From the NCBI RefSeq assembly GCF_007859315.1, contig NZ_VOHA01000021.1, positions 62,001 to 126,000 of the forward strand: a DNA stretch of 64,000 nucleotides. The letters are read 5' to 3'. This document shows, one piece after another, positions 42,209-51,364 of the stretch. Every line of letters begins with the position of its first letter. Positions within the stretch are counted from its first letter, which is position 1. The DNA comes from Reyranella sp. CPCC 100927. Lineage in GTDB: Bacteria > Pseudomonadota > Alphaproteobacteria > Reyranellales > Reyranellaceae. A model generated the notes under the pieces. That model was not told the origin of the DNA. It searched no databases and worked only from the letters and a program-made list of their open reading frames with translations. Made by a program: the position numbers and the translations under genes.

Positions 42209-43426
42209 TCATGATGAAGCCATGGCTGGCGCCGCCCGCACCCGGCGCCAGCCGATGTAGAGCGCGGCGATGGCCAGCAGGTTCACGATGTTGAACAGCA
42301 GGCCGACGCCGAAGGCGATCTGGTATCGCAGGGTCAGGTCGAAGATCACGCCGGCGAGCCAGCCGCCCAGCGCCATGCCGCACAGCGTGAACAGCATGAT
42401 GAACCCCAGCCGCCAGCCGGCCGGGCGGCTGCCGTAGAAGTCGCGCAGTGCCATGGCGTAGGCCTGCACGATGGCGATGAAGGGTACGCCCAGCAGGCCC
42501 GACAGCGCGAACAGGGTCGGCAGGTTGTCGACGACCATGAATCCGGCGAGCGCCAGCGCCTGGATGCCGGAGCCGACCAGGATCGAGGGCAGGGGACCGA
42601 TGCGGTCGGCCAGCCGGCCCATCAGGAAGGCAAAGACGATCGCCATGGCGAGAATCAGCGACACCGCCTCGCTGCCGCGCGCGGCGGAGAAGCCGAGATC
42701 GCCGCAGAACGCCACCATGTGCACCAGCGGCATCGCCATCGGCGTGCAGCAGCACAGGCCCGCAATGCCCAGCAGCGCCATGACGACGGGTGAACGGAAC
42801 GGCAGGCGGCCGCCACTGCTGCTGATGCCGCCGCCGGCATCGCGGCGCACCGGCGCGGCGCGCACGTAGAGGCTGAGCGGCACCAGGGTGGCGACGGCGA
42901 AGACGCCATAGGCGGTCAGGCTGTCGCGCCAGCCCCAGGCCGGCACGGTCAAGCGGAACACCTGCGGCCAGGCGAAGCCGCCGATGGCGTTGCCGATGGC
43001 GACCAGCGCGATGGCGGTTCCGCGGCGGCGGTCGAACCAGCCGGTGATGTTGTTGACCAGCGGCGTGAAGGTGCCGGATTGGCCCAGCAGCCCAACCAGC
43101 ACACCATAGCCCGCCAGCAGGGTGATTTCGCCACCGCGTGCCACGGTCCAGCTGCCCAGCGCGATCATGATGCCGGCGATCATCACCGGCCAGCGCGGAC
43201 CCAGTCGGTCGGCCAGCCAGCCCATGGCGATGCCGCCGACGCCGGTACCGATATAGGCCAGCATGTAGGCCAGCGACGGGACCTGGCGGCGGTTGCCGAA
43301 CTCGGCGGCGATGTCGGTCATCGCTACCACCGTCAGATACAGGCCGCCGACGCCGATGGCGATGCATAGGCTCGACGCGACGGCGAGCCGCCACGCATAG
43401 GGACTTTCGAGCGACGGCGCGGACAT
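42209..43426 (-). CDS. MFS transporter
   Basis: The 405-aa protein has twelve hydrophobic helices. The MFS loop motif lies between helices 2 and 3 (GWLADRLGPRWPVMIAG) and is repeated in the second half (GRLADRIGPLPSILVGS). The closest pattern is the monocarboxylate/oxalate-formate antiporter group. It is convergent with hupE, 18 bp apart. Substrate cannot be inferred. Confidence 0.88.
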   Translation of the reverse strand: MSAPSLESPYAWRLAVASSLCIAIGVGGLYLTVVAMTDIAAEFGNRRQVPSLAYMLAYIGTGVGGIAMGWLADRLGPRWPVMIAGIMIALGSWTVARGGEITLLAGYGVLVGLLGQSGTFTPLVNNITGWFDRRRGTAIALVAIGNAIGGFAWPQVFRLTVPAWGWRDSLTAYGVFAVATLVPLSLYVRAAPVRRDAGGGISSSGGRLPFRSPVVMALLGIAGLCCCTPMAMPLVHMVAFCGDLGFSAARGSEAVSLILAMAIVFAFLMGRLADRIGPLPSILVGSGIQALALAGFMVVDNLPTLFALSGLLGVPFIAIVQAYAMALRDFYGSRPAGWRLGFIMLFTLCGMALGGWLAGVIFDLTLRYQIAFGVGLLFNIVNLLAIAALYIGWRRVRAAPAMASS

Positions 43427-43592
43427 GGGGCAGGTGCGGCGAGAGGTAACGGGCCCGCACCTTGCCCGATACCCTGTCGCGATGCATCAACGCCGATGGC
43501 GCCGAAACGCAGGTATGCAAGTCTTCATAGTTCGACCCAGTGAATGCGCCGCATTCACCTGTGCTCACCATGAAGCCACTGCGGACAGGGCT

Positions 43593-44480
43593 TTACGCAC
43601 CCAGACGGTTGTCGATGGAGAACACGTCCTCGCCGAGATAGACGAAGTCGCGGTCCAGCGCGCTGACGCAGCGCAGGAAGGGCAGCGCCGTGCCCTGGCC
43701 AGGCAGCAGCCAGTCGTGCAGTTCGGTGATGATCACCGGCGTGCGTTCCACCCATTGGGTGTTGCGGCTGAAAACATCCGCCTCGGCGCCTTCGATGTCG
43801 ACCTTCACCAGGAAGGGAAAGGCGTCGGTGTCGAGGTGTTCGGCGAACAGATCGTTGATGGTGAGGCACGGGATGCCGCCAGGTGCCGCGGCCCTTTCCG
43901 TGCGGAACGACCAGGATCCTTCGCCGCCGTCGTGCACCGTGACGTGCCCTGGTTCCGACGACAGCGCCGCGCGCAGGCAATGGACACCAAGCTCTCGGGT
44001 GTTGCGTACCAGCAACGCGAAGTTCTCGGCCTCGGGTTCGATCGCCACGACGCGTGCGGTGGGGAAGGTGAGCGCGAAGAACACGGCGCTGATGCCGATG
44101 TTGGCACCGGCATCGATGATCACCGGCCGCTGGCCCGCGGCGTGACGCGCGTCGACATAGCGGCGGATGTCGTCGAAGCGACGCAGTCGCGTGAGGTCAT
44201 AATCGCCGCCGCCGAAGATCTGCCAGATCACATCCTCATCGGAGGTGCCGAAGCGATAATGCACGGTCTGCGATCGCGTCGGCGTACGCACGGTCATCTG
44301 GCCCAGGCCGTCGGGTGCCGTATGGAAGTAGCGGCGCAACCGCTTGACCGTGTTGCAGTCGGTGTTGCGCTGGCCCAGCAGACGGCGCGTGAGCTTTTCG
44401 AGCTTGGCGGGAAGGGTGCCGCCGAGCGCAAAGCCCTCGAGTGCCAGGGACTGAGGGGGAATGATGGTGGATGTGGTCAT
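43593..44480 (-). CDS. FkbM family methyltransferase
   Basis: The 295-aa protein has a SAM-binding core with VIIDAGANIGISAVFFALTF, RVVAIEPEAENFALL and FPFLVKVDIEGAEADVF, the FkbM order. It methylates hydroxyl groups, often on sugars of surface polysaccharide. Its start overlaps the flippase stop (ATGA at 44477-44480), so the two are coupled in a short polysaccharide operon. Confidence 0.9.
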   Translation of the reverse strand: MTTSTIIPPQSLALEGFALGGTLPAKLEKLTRRLLGQRNTDCNTVKRLRRYFHTAPDGLGQMTVRTPTRSQTVHYRFGTSDEDVIWQIFGGGDYDLTRLRRFDDIRRYVDARHAAGQRPVIIDAGANIGISAVFFALTFPTARVVAIEPEAENFALLVRNTRELGVHCLRAALSSEPGHVTVHDGGEGSWSFRTERAAAPGGIPCLTINDLFAEHLDTDAFPFLVKVDIEGAEADVFSRNTQWVERTPVIITELHDWLLPGQGTALPFLRCVSALDRDFVYLGEDVFSIDNRLGA

Positions 44481-46012
44481 GCGCGCGCTTTGCGGGTGCC
44501 GAGCGCGAGGCGCGGCAGGTGGAGGAGGCCGAGCAGCGCCTGGCGGCTGCGCGGAATGAGGCTGAAGCACACCAGCGTGACGGCGACGGCGGCGCCGCCC
44601 GTGATCAGCAGGCCGGGCAGCGGGCCGATGGTCTGCAGCGGTGCCAGCATGCGCAGGCCCGACACCACCAGCAGCACGGCGATGGCCGCAACGGCGGACG
44701 GCAGCAGGGAAAGATAAAGATCCGCTGTCGTCACCGGCCCGCGCCGGCCGGCCATCCAGAAGCAAAGCGGGATGCGCAGGCAGGTCATGCCGATGGCAAA
44801 GCCGGCAGCGACGCCCACGGGACCGAACGGCAGGCCGGCCAGGATCGCGGCGATGCTGATGGCAGCGCCCAGCACGCCGACCTTGAACAGCTCGGCGGCG
44901 CGGTCCTGGGGCAGGAACAGCAGGCCGGTGATGGTGGCCACCGGCAACAGCGACGCCGCGAGTCCCAGCCAGGCCAGGATCGGTGCCGCGTCGGTCCATT
45001 GCGATCCCAGCATCACGGCAACGACCCAGTCCGCCGTGACGATCAGCAGGGCGGCCGCCGGCACCGTCACCATCGCCAGCCGCTCCGACAGCGCGAGATA
45101 GGCGCGGCGGTACCGTTGCGGATCGACGATCATGCGGCTGAGCGCCGGCATGCCGACGCTGTAGAGCGGGATGGTGACCTGGTTGATGGGACCCATCAGC
45201 AGCTTGTAGGCGCGCTCGTAGAGGCCCAACGACTGCGGGCCCCAGAACCAGCCGATCAGCACCTGGTCCAGGGTGCGGGAGATCACGTTGATGACGCCGT
45301 TGCCGGTCACCGAGCCGCCGAACAGCAGCAGCGCGCCGACACCGGCGCAGCGCCTCGGCAGGCCGGGCCACCAGCCGGCCATCCCCCACGACGCCAGCAT
45401 CACCATGGCGCCGTAGACCAGGCGCTGGGCCACCAGTGCCCACAGCCCGGCACCGTGCATGGCGGCGATCACGGCCGTGGCCATCGCCAGCAGCTCGCAA
45501 CTCAGGTCGATGGCGGCGACGGTGTTGAACCGCATCTGGCGGCGCAGTAGGGCCCAATGCTGTGTCGCCAGCCCGCTCATGACGAAACCCAGCGCCAGCC
45601 AGCGCGTGATGTCGGCAAGTTCGGGATGGCCATAAAACTGCGCGACGAGCGGTGCCGCCGCCCACAGCGCGACGGCGGCCGCGGCGCCGATGCCGGTGTT
45701 GATCCAGAACAGCGCCGTCACTTGCTCATGCGTGACATCGGGCTTCTGGATGGTGGCGGCCGACAGGCCGAAATCCTTGATCTGTTCCAGGATCTCGGTG
45801 ATGGCCGCGACCATCGCCAGCAGGCCGAACGCGGTCGGCGGCAGCAGGCGGCTCAGGATCAGGATGGTGCCGAACTGGATGACGACCTTCAGCGCCTGGG
45901 CGCCGAACGTCACGGCGCCGCCGCGCACGGAGCGTCCTACCAGGTCCGACTGCAGGTGATCCACGCGCAGGGGCCGATCATTGTCGCGTCGCGCCACGGC
46001 GCCGATCCTCAT
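44477..46012 (-). CDS. Polysaccharide flippase (WzxC/MATE-like, oligosaccharide exporter)
   Basis: The 511-aa protein has 12-14 membrane helices and the PST family start (SVRGGAVTFGAQALKVVIQFGTILILSRLL). PTAFGLLAMVAAITEI, YERAYKLLMGPINQVTIPL and MPALSRM motifs are typical. It flips lipid-linked oligosaccharide across the inner membrane. It lies between the glycosyltransferase and the FkbM methyltransferase on the same strand. Confidence 0.9.
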   Translation of the reverse strand: MRIGAVARRDNDRPLRVDHLQSDLVGRSVRGGAVTFGAQALKVVIQFGTILILSRLLPPTAFGLLAMVAAITEILEQIKDFGLSAATIQKPDVTHEQVTALFWINTGIGAAAAVALWAAAPLVAQFYGHPELADITRWLALGFVMSGLATQHWALLRRQMRFNTVAAIDLSCELLAMATAVIAAMHGAGLWALVAQRLVYGAMVMLASWGMAGWWPGLPRRCAGVGALLLFGGSVTGNGVINVISRTLDQVLIGWFWGPQSLGLYERAYKLLMGPINQVTIPLYSVGMPALSRMIVDPQRYRRAYLALSERLAMVTVPAAALLIVTADWVVAVMLGSQWTDAAPILAWLGLAASLLPVATITGLLFLPQDRAAELFKVGVLGAAISIAAILAGLPFGPVGVAAGFAIGMTCLRIPLCFWMAGRRGPVTTADLYLSLLPSAVAAIAVLLVVSGLRMLAPLQTIGPLPGLLITGGAAVAVTLVCFSLIPRSRQALLGLLHLPRLALGTRKARA

Positions 46013-46105
46013 GCCTGCTGCGGTGCTGTCGGCATGATCGGCCCGATGCCGCCGTGCTCACCAGTGATCAACATGTGGCGCATCGCAGCGACGGTGCAGC
46101 GACGT

Positions 46106-47059
46106 TCAATCGTCACCGGCAAACGTGCTCAGTGGCGTCGACGAGAGGGGCCCGCGGCGTTGGGGCCACACCGTGACCGACTCGAGCAGGCGCGGCGGCG
46201 ACGCGAGCACGTAACGCACGCCCATGATGCAACCCAGCGCCAGCGGCCCCAGCGCCGGCAGGACGCCGCCGGCACCGAGGCGGTTGGCCAGCGTCAGGTA
46301 TGTGCTGCGCGCCAGGTCGTTGGACGCCGTCTTGTCCAGTTTCAGCGTGAATGCTGTCAGCACGGCGCTGCCGCCCAGGATGTAGGCGCGCGCCAGCGCC
46401 GGGTAGTCCGCCTCGGAGAGCCAGTTGTCATGGTAGACCAGCGGTTCGGGCGTGTAGGCGAAGCGTAGTCGATGGCGCAGCGCTCGGTAGACGAATTCAG
46501 TATCTTCGCCCGAACGCATCCACGTGCCAGCGCCCAGCGTTTCGATGAACAGGCCGACGCTGCGGAAGACTTCCTTGCGAAACGACATGTTGTTGCCGGC
46601 GCCCAGCACGTGCTGCGGCGTGACGGGCTGGTCGACAACCCGCTGCTCCGGCCGGTCGATCAGGCAGGGGCAGAACATCCCCTCGCGGCCTTCGCCGTAT
46701 GCCAGCACCTTGCCGAACACGCCCATCAGCGACGGATCGTCGCCATAGGCGCGTACGACCGTGGCGATCCAGTCGCGGTCGCACACGCAGTCGTCGTCGG
46801 TGAACAGGATCGTTTCGGTGCGGCTCGCGCGGATGGCGATGTTGCGCGAGCGCGACAGACCGACAGTGCTGGTGCGGATATAGACGAGACGGCCGTCGTG
46901 CAGGCTGTCGATGGCTGCCTGCGTGCGATCATCAGTGCTCTGGTCGACGACGATCAGTTCGAAGTCGGTGTAGCTGTTGGCGAGGATGGACTCGATGCAA
47001 CGCTTCGCCTTGTCCGGTCTATTGCGGGTGCAGAGCAGAACGGACACGCGCCCCAGCAT
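46106..47059 (-). CDS. Family 2 glycosyltransferase
   Basis: The 317-aa GT-A enzyme has VSVLLCTRNRPDKAKRCIES, ELIVVDQSTDD, ILFTDDDCVCDRDWI (metal-binding DDD), and GAGNNMSFRKEVF near the acceptor site. A C-terminal hydrophobic segment (LPALGPLALGCIMGVRYVLA) could anchor it to the membrane. ATG 47059 has GAGG upstream. It is likely the first gene of the short polysaccharide operon. Confidence 0.9.
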   Translation of the reverse strand: MLGRVSVLLCTRNRPDKAKRCIESILANSYTDFELIVVDQSTDDRTQAAIDSLHDGRLVYIRTSTVGLSRSRNIAIRASRTETILFTDDDCVCDRDWIATVVRAYGDDPSLMGVFGKVLAYGEGREGMFCPCLIDRPEQRVVDQPVTPQHVLGAGNNMSFRKEVFRSVGLFIETLGAGTWMRSGEDTEFVYRALRHRLRFAYTPEPLVYHDNWLSEADYPALARAYILGGSAVLTAFTLKLDKTASNDLARSTYLTLANRLGAGGVLPALGPLALGCIMGVRYVLASPPRLLESVTVWPQRRGPLSSTPLSTFAGDD

Positions 47060-47176
47060 CAATCAGCCTCATTTTCCCAGTGGGTCGGGCGTGGCGCCCA
47101 TGGCGACGCACACCCTGGCTGGAACATGTGACCGGTGTGAGGATGACTCAACAAGGACCACGATTTGATCACAACG

Positions 47177-47206
47177 AAAAACGGCGCGGCCCGCAGGCCG
47201 CGCCGT
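47177..47206 (-). terminator. Rho-independent terminator of the caspase-like gene
   Basis: On the minus strand ACGGCGCGGCC pairs perfectly with GGCCGCGCCGT (47181-47206) around 4 nt and is followed by five T. Confidence 0.85.
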
Positions 47207-47227
47207 CCCCGTTCTCCCCCTCGCTGA

Positions 47228-48703
47228 TCAGCGCCTGAAGATGCGGATCGTGTCGTTAATGGTCCCGAGGCCCTGGATCACGTCGCGCGCCGTCGTGCCC
47301 TGCTGTTGCTGCGGCTGTGGCGGCGGCGTGTTGGACGCTGTCGGCGGCTGTTGCGGTCGCGGTGCGGCCTGTTGCTGCTCTTGCTGCTGCTGGCGGATCC
47401 GCTGCTGCTGTGCCACCCAGTTGGCATAGACGGTCTCGGTCTTCTCGATCAGCGTGCGGTACTGCGTGGCGTTGAGGTAGCCCGACGCCGGCGTGAAGTT
47501 GTTCGCCGTCTGCCACCGCGAGATCGCATTGCGCGTCCCGGGGCCGAAAGCGCCGTCGACACCGCGGGTATCGAAGCCGGTCAGGGTCAGCCGGCGCTGA
47601 ATGCCGCTGCGATCGCTCGGCGTGAGACCGATCTGCAGTTCGGCGGCCTCCTCGGCGGGCCGGTTTTGGCCCTGGTCGACCGAGCGGCCGGGGTCGGCGG
47701 CGGCGGTGTTGGTGGCGCCGGCCGGCTTGTTCTTCAGCGCCTCGAGCCGGTTGCGCGCCAGGCCGGAGAACTGGCCGTTGGGGTACTTCTTCAGGTACTC
47801 CTGATAGTCACCCGCCTGGCCGCTCTTGTCGGCCGCCTGCCACATCGCGAGTTCGAGCTGGCGGTCGTCGAAACCACCGGGCTGCGGTGGGTTGGCGGCC
47901 GAGGCCGGGGGCGGCGTCGGCTGCACGCCGCCTGTCTCACCGGCCTTCAGGTACAGTTCACCGGTCAGCGAGGCGTTGGTCCACGGCCGCTGGCGCTCGC
48001 CGGTGGACTCGTACACGTCCTTGGTCACGCGGCGCATCATCAGGCCGATCTCGACGCCGGGCGTTTCGATGTGCTTCAGCAGCGCCGTCGTGAACGGGCT
48101 GTGGCTGGTGTCGCCGTCGAGCGCCACGGAGCCGGGGTCGGTGGCGAAGGCGATCAAGGTGCCGCCGGCGGTGCTGATCTCGGCCAGGCCCTGCTTCACG
48201 GTTGCCGAGCGTGTCTTGCCCATGCTGCGCGACAGCTCTTTTTCGAACGGATTGTCGCGGCAGGCATCGAGCATGATGATCTTGACCTTGGTTTCGCGGT
48301 CCATCTGGCGCGAGATCAGGTCCATCTTCACCGCGTTGAAATCGAGGTCGGCCTCGGAGCGGATCGCGGCATCGACCGGGATCAGGTAGTTTTCGCCACC
48401 CACCTGCAGGCCGTGGCCGGCATAGAAGAACATGGCCACGTCGGCGCCGACCAGCTTGTCGGCGAAGGCGCGCACGGTCTTGCGCAGGTCGGCATTGCCG
48501 AGGTCGTAGCCCGAGACGACCTCGAACCCGAGGCGCTCCAGCGCCGCAGCGACGGCGCGTGCATCGTTGGCCGGGTTGGCCAGCGGTGTTGCCTGGGCAT
48601 ACTTGCCGTTGCCGATCACCAGCGCAACGCGGCGGTCGGCATGGGCGGACGATGTGAAGAAGAAGCCGAGCAGGGCCGCGACCAGCGCGACGATGCGGAA
48701 CAT
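47228..48703 (-). CDS. Secreted caspase-like (C14) protein with peptidoglycan-binding-type domain
   Basis: The 491-aa protein has a signal peptide (ending SSAHA). A C14 caspase p20 domain follows with RVALVIGNGKYAQATPLANP, H97 in FYAGHGLQ and C148 in LDACRDNPF. The substrate-loop segment is GTLIAFATDPGS. A middle part and a PG_binding_1-like domain (GIQRRLTLTGFDTRGVDGAFGPGTRNAISRWQ) come next, with a Gln-rich tail at the end. Both catalytic residues are present. Bacterial members act in the periplasm with unclear targets. GGAGG precedes the ATG at 48703. Confidence 0.9.
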   Translation of the reverse strand: MFRIVALVAALLGFFFTSSAHADRRVALVIGNGKYAQATPLANPANDARAVAAALERLGFEVVSGYDLGNADLRKTVRAFADKLVGADVAMFFYAGHGLQVGGENYLIPVDAAIRSEADLDFNAVKMDLISRQMDRETKVKIIMLDACRDNPFEKELSRSMGKTRSATVKQGLAEISTAGGTLIAFATDPGSVALDGDTSHSPFTTALLKHIETPGVEIGLMMRRVTKDVYESTGERQRPWTNASLTGELYLKAGETGGVQPTPPPASAANPPQPGGFDDRQLELAMWQAADKSGQAGDYQEYLKKYPNGQFSGLARNRLEALKNKPAGATNTAAADPGRSVDQGQNRPAEEAAELQIGLTPSDRSGIQRRLTLTGFDTRGVDGAFGPGTRNAISRWQTANNFTPASGYLNATQYRTLIEKTETVYANWVAQQQRIRQQQQEQQQAAPRPQQPPTASNTPPPQPQQQQGTTARDVIQGLGTINDTIRIFRR

Positions 48704-48975
48704 GTGAGGCCTCCTGTAACGGGCACTGCACGTTTTAAGAAGTGAGTGATCGCTCGTCAACTGAATTGTGACGCGATTTTCATTTTGTTCGCTGGGTACG
48801 GACAACAAACCATCAACTAATGTCTGCATCATACAGCAAACAGCTGGAATTTGCAGTTCAACAGTTGATTGCACATGAAATGAACAAAATCCAGAGGGGC
48901 ATCACAGCGCTCACTGGAAGAACACCCACGCGCTAGGTTGTCATCCGCCAGACGCTCAAACTTTTTTCAGGACCC

Positions 48976-49338
48976 ATGCCCCAATTTCTCCTGACCCCGC
49001 AGGCGGCGCCGATCGTGCTGCTGCTGCTATCCAATGTCTTCATGACCTTCGCCTGGTACGGGCATCTCAAGTTCAAGACGGCGCCTCTGTGGACCGCGGT
49101 CATGGTGAGCTGGGGCATCGCCCTGGTCGAATACTGGTTCGCGGTACCGGCCAACCGCATCGGCTCAGCGGTCTACTCGGCTGCCGAGCTGAAAACGATC
49201 CAGGAGGTGATCACGCTGATCGTGTTCGCCGTCTTCTCGGTGCTCTACCTGAAACAGCCGTTCACCCTGAATTACGCCATCGGTTTCTGCCTGATCGGGG
49301 CCGGGGCGTTTTTCATCTTCCGCGGTCCCCTGGATTGA
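48976..49338 (+). CDS. DMT-superfamily DUF486 membrane protein
   Basis: The 120-aa protein has four membrane helices and the DUF486 motifs LLLLSNVFMTFAWYGHLKF, WGIALVEYWFAVPANRIG and LKTIQEVITLIVFAVFS. It is a small half-size drug/metabolite transporter-like protein that probably dimerises. The upstream 48704-48975 gap is AT-rich with short inverted repeats and no gene. Confidence 0.9.
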   Translation: MPQFLLTPQAAPIVLLLLSNVFMTFAWYGHLKFKTAPLWTAVMVSWGIALVEYWFAVPANRIGSAVYSAAELKTIQEVITLIVFAVFSVLYLKQPFTLNYAIGFCLIGAGAFFIFRGPLD

Positions 49339-49363
49339 CCGGCCCACGCAACGGCGGCGGATG

Positions 49364-50086
49364 TCAGCTCAGCGCCATCCAGATCAGGGACATGCCGGAG
49401 AACAGCATCACGCCGTCCATCAGGATGCGGAAGTGTTGCGGGTTCAGCCGCGTGACGATTCGCTTGGCGACGAGCGAGCCCAGCATCAGGCTCGCGCCGA
49501 CGATGAGGCCCTTCAGCACGGCCTCGAGCGGCAGCGCGCCGAACTGTTGGAATGCCACCGTCTTGCTGGCGAAGATGGCGAGCGAGCCGGCGGCCTCGGT
49601 GGCCAGGAACGCGCCCTTCACCAGGCCGTAGCCGAGGAAGACGGGCACGCTCAGCGGGCCGGTCGAAGCGACGATGCCAGTGAGATATCCGATCAGGGCA
49701 CCGGCCACCGCGAGGTGCCCGCGGTTGAGCCGCAGCGCCTTGCGGTCCGCCCATCGCCGCGCCGGTATCATGGCCAGGAAGAACGCGCCGAGCACGCCGT
49801 CGACGATGCGCGGCGGCAGCACCAGCAAGGTGCGCGCACCCAGCACGGCGGCGGGCACGCCCGTCACGGCGTAGGCAGCGCACGCCCGCCAGTCGATCTC
49901 GCGCCACCACACCAGCACGCGGGAGATGTTCGCCATCAGGGCGGCGACGGCCATGATGGGGATCGCCTGCTGCGGGCCGAACTGCAGGACCAGTGCCGGG
50001 ATCAGGATGATGGAGGAGCCGGTGCCGACGACGCCGGCAATCGTGCCCGCCACGAGCCCCAGGACAAGAACCAGCATCAGGTCCAC
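49364..50086 (-). CDS. TSUP family (TauE/SafE) anion exporter
   Basis: The 240-aa protein has seven to eight hydrophobic helices. The TSUP start (VLVLGLVAGTIAGVVGTGSSIILIPALVLQ) and the second-half repeat (AVAGALIGYLTGIVASTGPLSVPVFL) are present. It moves sulfite or small organosulfonates across the inner membrane. The start is GTG 50086, with GGGAGAG upstream. It lies 19 bp after the Lrp gene, so they form one operon. Confidence 0.9.
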   Translation of the reverse strand: MDLMLVLVLGLVAGTIAGVVGTGSSIILIPALVLQFGPQQAIPIMAVAALMANISRVLVWWREIDWRACAAYAVTGVPAAVLGARTLLVLPPRIVDGVLGAFFLAMIPARRWADRKALRLNRGHLAVAGALIGYLTGIVASTGPLSVPVFLGYGLVKGAFLATEAAGSLAIFASKTVAFQQFGALPLEAVLKGLIVGASLMLGSLVAKRIVTRLNPQHFRILMDGVMLFSGMSLIWMALS

Positions 50087-50105
50087 GCAGGCTCTCCCAT
50101 GCTGC

Positions 50106-50585
50106 TCAGGCGAGATGGTCCAGCGGCAGTGGCCCGGCGGTCTTCAGCGTCTGGATGGCGAAGTTGCTGCGCACTTCCTTGATGATCGCCTGGTTGAGCA
50201 GCTTGCCGAGCAGGAAACGCTGGTAGTGTTCGAGATCCGAGACCACCACTTCCAGCAGGTAGTCGGACTCGCCTGAGACCAGGTGGCAGGCAACGACCTC
50301 CGGCATGGCGATGATCTCGTCCTGGAAGACATCACACCGTTCGTCGGCGTGGCTCTCGATGCGCACGCCGACAAAGACCGTCAGCCCCAGCCCGATGCGG
50401 TTGCGCCGCAGCGTGGCGCGATAGGCTTCGATATAGCCCTCACGCTCCAGCCGCTTCACGCGACGCAGGCACGGTGACGGCGACAGGCCGATGCGCTCGG
50501 CCAGCTCCACATTGGTCAGCCGGCCATCGGCCTGCAGGGCGGCGATGATGCGGCAGTCGATCGGGTCGAGGTCAGATTTTGGCAT
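50106..50585 (-). CDS. Lrp/AsnC family transcriptional regulator
   Basis: The 159-aa protein has an N-terminal HTH (LDPIDCRIIAALQADGRLTNVELAERIGLSPSPCLRRVKRLE) and a C-terminal RAM/AsnC ligand domain (VFQDEIIAMPEVVACHLVSGESDYLLEVVVSDLEHYQRFL). It senses an amino acid or related ligand and probably controls the linked TSUP exporter. Confidence 0.92.
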   Translation of the reverse strand: MPKSDLDPIDCRIIAALQADGRLTNVELAERIGLSPSPCLRRVKRLEREGYIEAYRATLRRNRIGLGLTVFVGVRIESHADERCDVFQDEIIAMPEVVACHLVSGESDYLLEVVVSDLEHYQRFLLGKLLNQAIIKEVRSNFAIQTLKTAGPLPLDHLA

Positions 50586-50713
50586 ATATGCAAACTTCAG
50601 CGCGGCGATAGAGCTATAAAATGCCTAAATCATTGTCAAGATTGGTGTACTTCGCAAGGACGTGCTGGTGCCCTTCGGGCAATAGTTGCGTCCCCCATCA
50701 GCCGGAGAGCACC

Positions 50714-51106
50714 ATGTCCGACACATCAAGCCTGACCCAGGCCATCCAACGCTATTTCGATCTCGTCTATGACGGCGACGTCGCGCGCTTCGATCAGGTC
50801 TTCCGGCCGACGGCCCAGCTGCACGGTTACTGGAACGGCGAGATGACCCTGCTGTCGGCGCAAGCGTTCAAGGAGTCGCTTGCCAGCCGGCCGACACCGA
50901 AGTCGCTCAACGCGCGTCGCGAGGATGCGGTCCTGCTGGTGGACTTCGCGTCCGACGATCAGGCGCTGACCAAGGTGCGCGTCCGCACCGCCGCCGCCGT
51001 CTTCATCGACTATCTGACCTGGCACCGCATCGACGGCGACTGGCGCGTCACATCCAAGGGCTTCCATGTCGAGCGCCTCGATCCGCTCGTGGCATCGCCG
51101 GCATAA
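50714..51106 (+). CDS. NTF2-like (lumazine-binding/SnoaL-type) protein
   Basis: The 130-aa protein has the cone-shaped NTF2 fold pattern: SLTQAIQRYFDLVYDGDVARFDQVFRP, LHGYWNGEMTLLSAQAFKESL and FIDYLTWHRIDGDWRVTSKGFHVE. It binds small hydrophobic ligands or acts in a catabolic side reaction. GGAGAG precedes the ATG. It is divergent from Lrp. Confidence 0.85.
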   Translation: MSDTSSLTQAIQRYFDLVYDGDVARFDQVFRPTAQLHGYWNGEMTLLSAQAFKESLASRPTPKSLNARREDAVLLVDFASDDQALTKVRVRTAAAVFIDYLTWHRIDGDWRVTSKGFHVERLDPLVASPA

Positions 51107-51131
51107 CGACGACTCCCTTCTCCCCGCATTC

Positions 51132-51345
51132 GCGCTATGGAGTGGACACATCTCTTGGAAGGGCACGCACCCTGTCATCCTGAGCGAAGCGAAGGATCTT
51201 TTAGACCGTTGATTCGCACGAGCGGAACTTACAGAAACACCGTACGCCATGTGACGATCCCGTGCGATAGGACCGCTCAAGAGATCCTTCGCTTCGCTCA
51301 GGACGACAAAATCCGGCTCAAAAAGATGCGTCCTCTCCATAGCGC
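51132..51345. repeat. Nested inverted-repeat element (GTCATCCTGAGCG type)
   Basis: Outer arms at 51132-51156 and 51321-51345 match at 22 of 25 positions. Inner 26-bp arms at 51174-51199 and 51282-51307 (starting GTCATCCTGAGCGAAGCG) have one mismatch. No ORF is present. It looks like a MITE-type element without transposase. It lies between two convergent genes. Confidence 0.8.
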
Positions 51346-51364
51346 ATTCGCGGGGAAAGGACCC

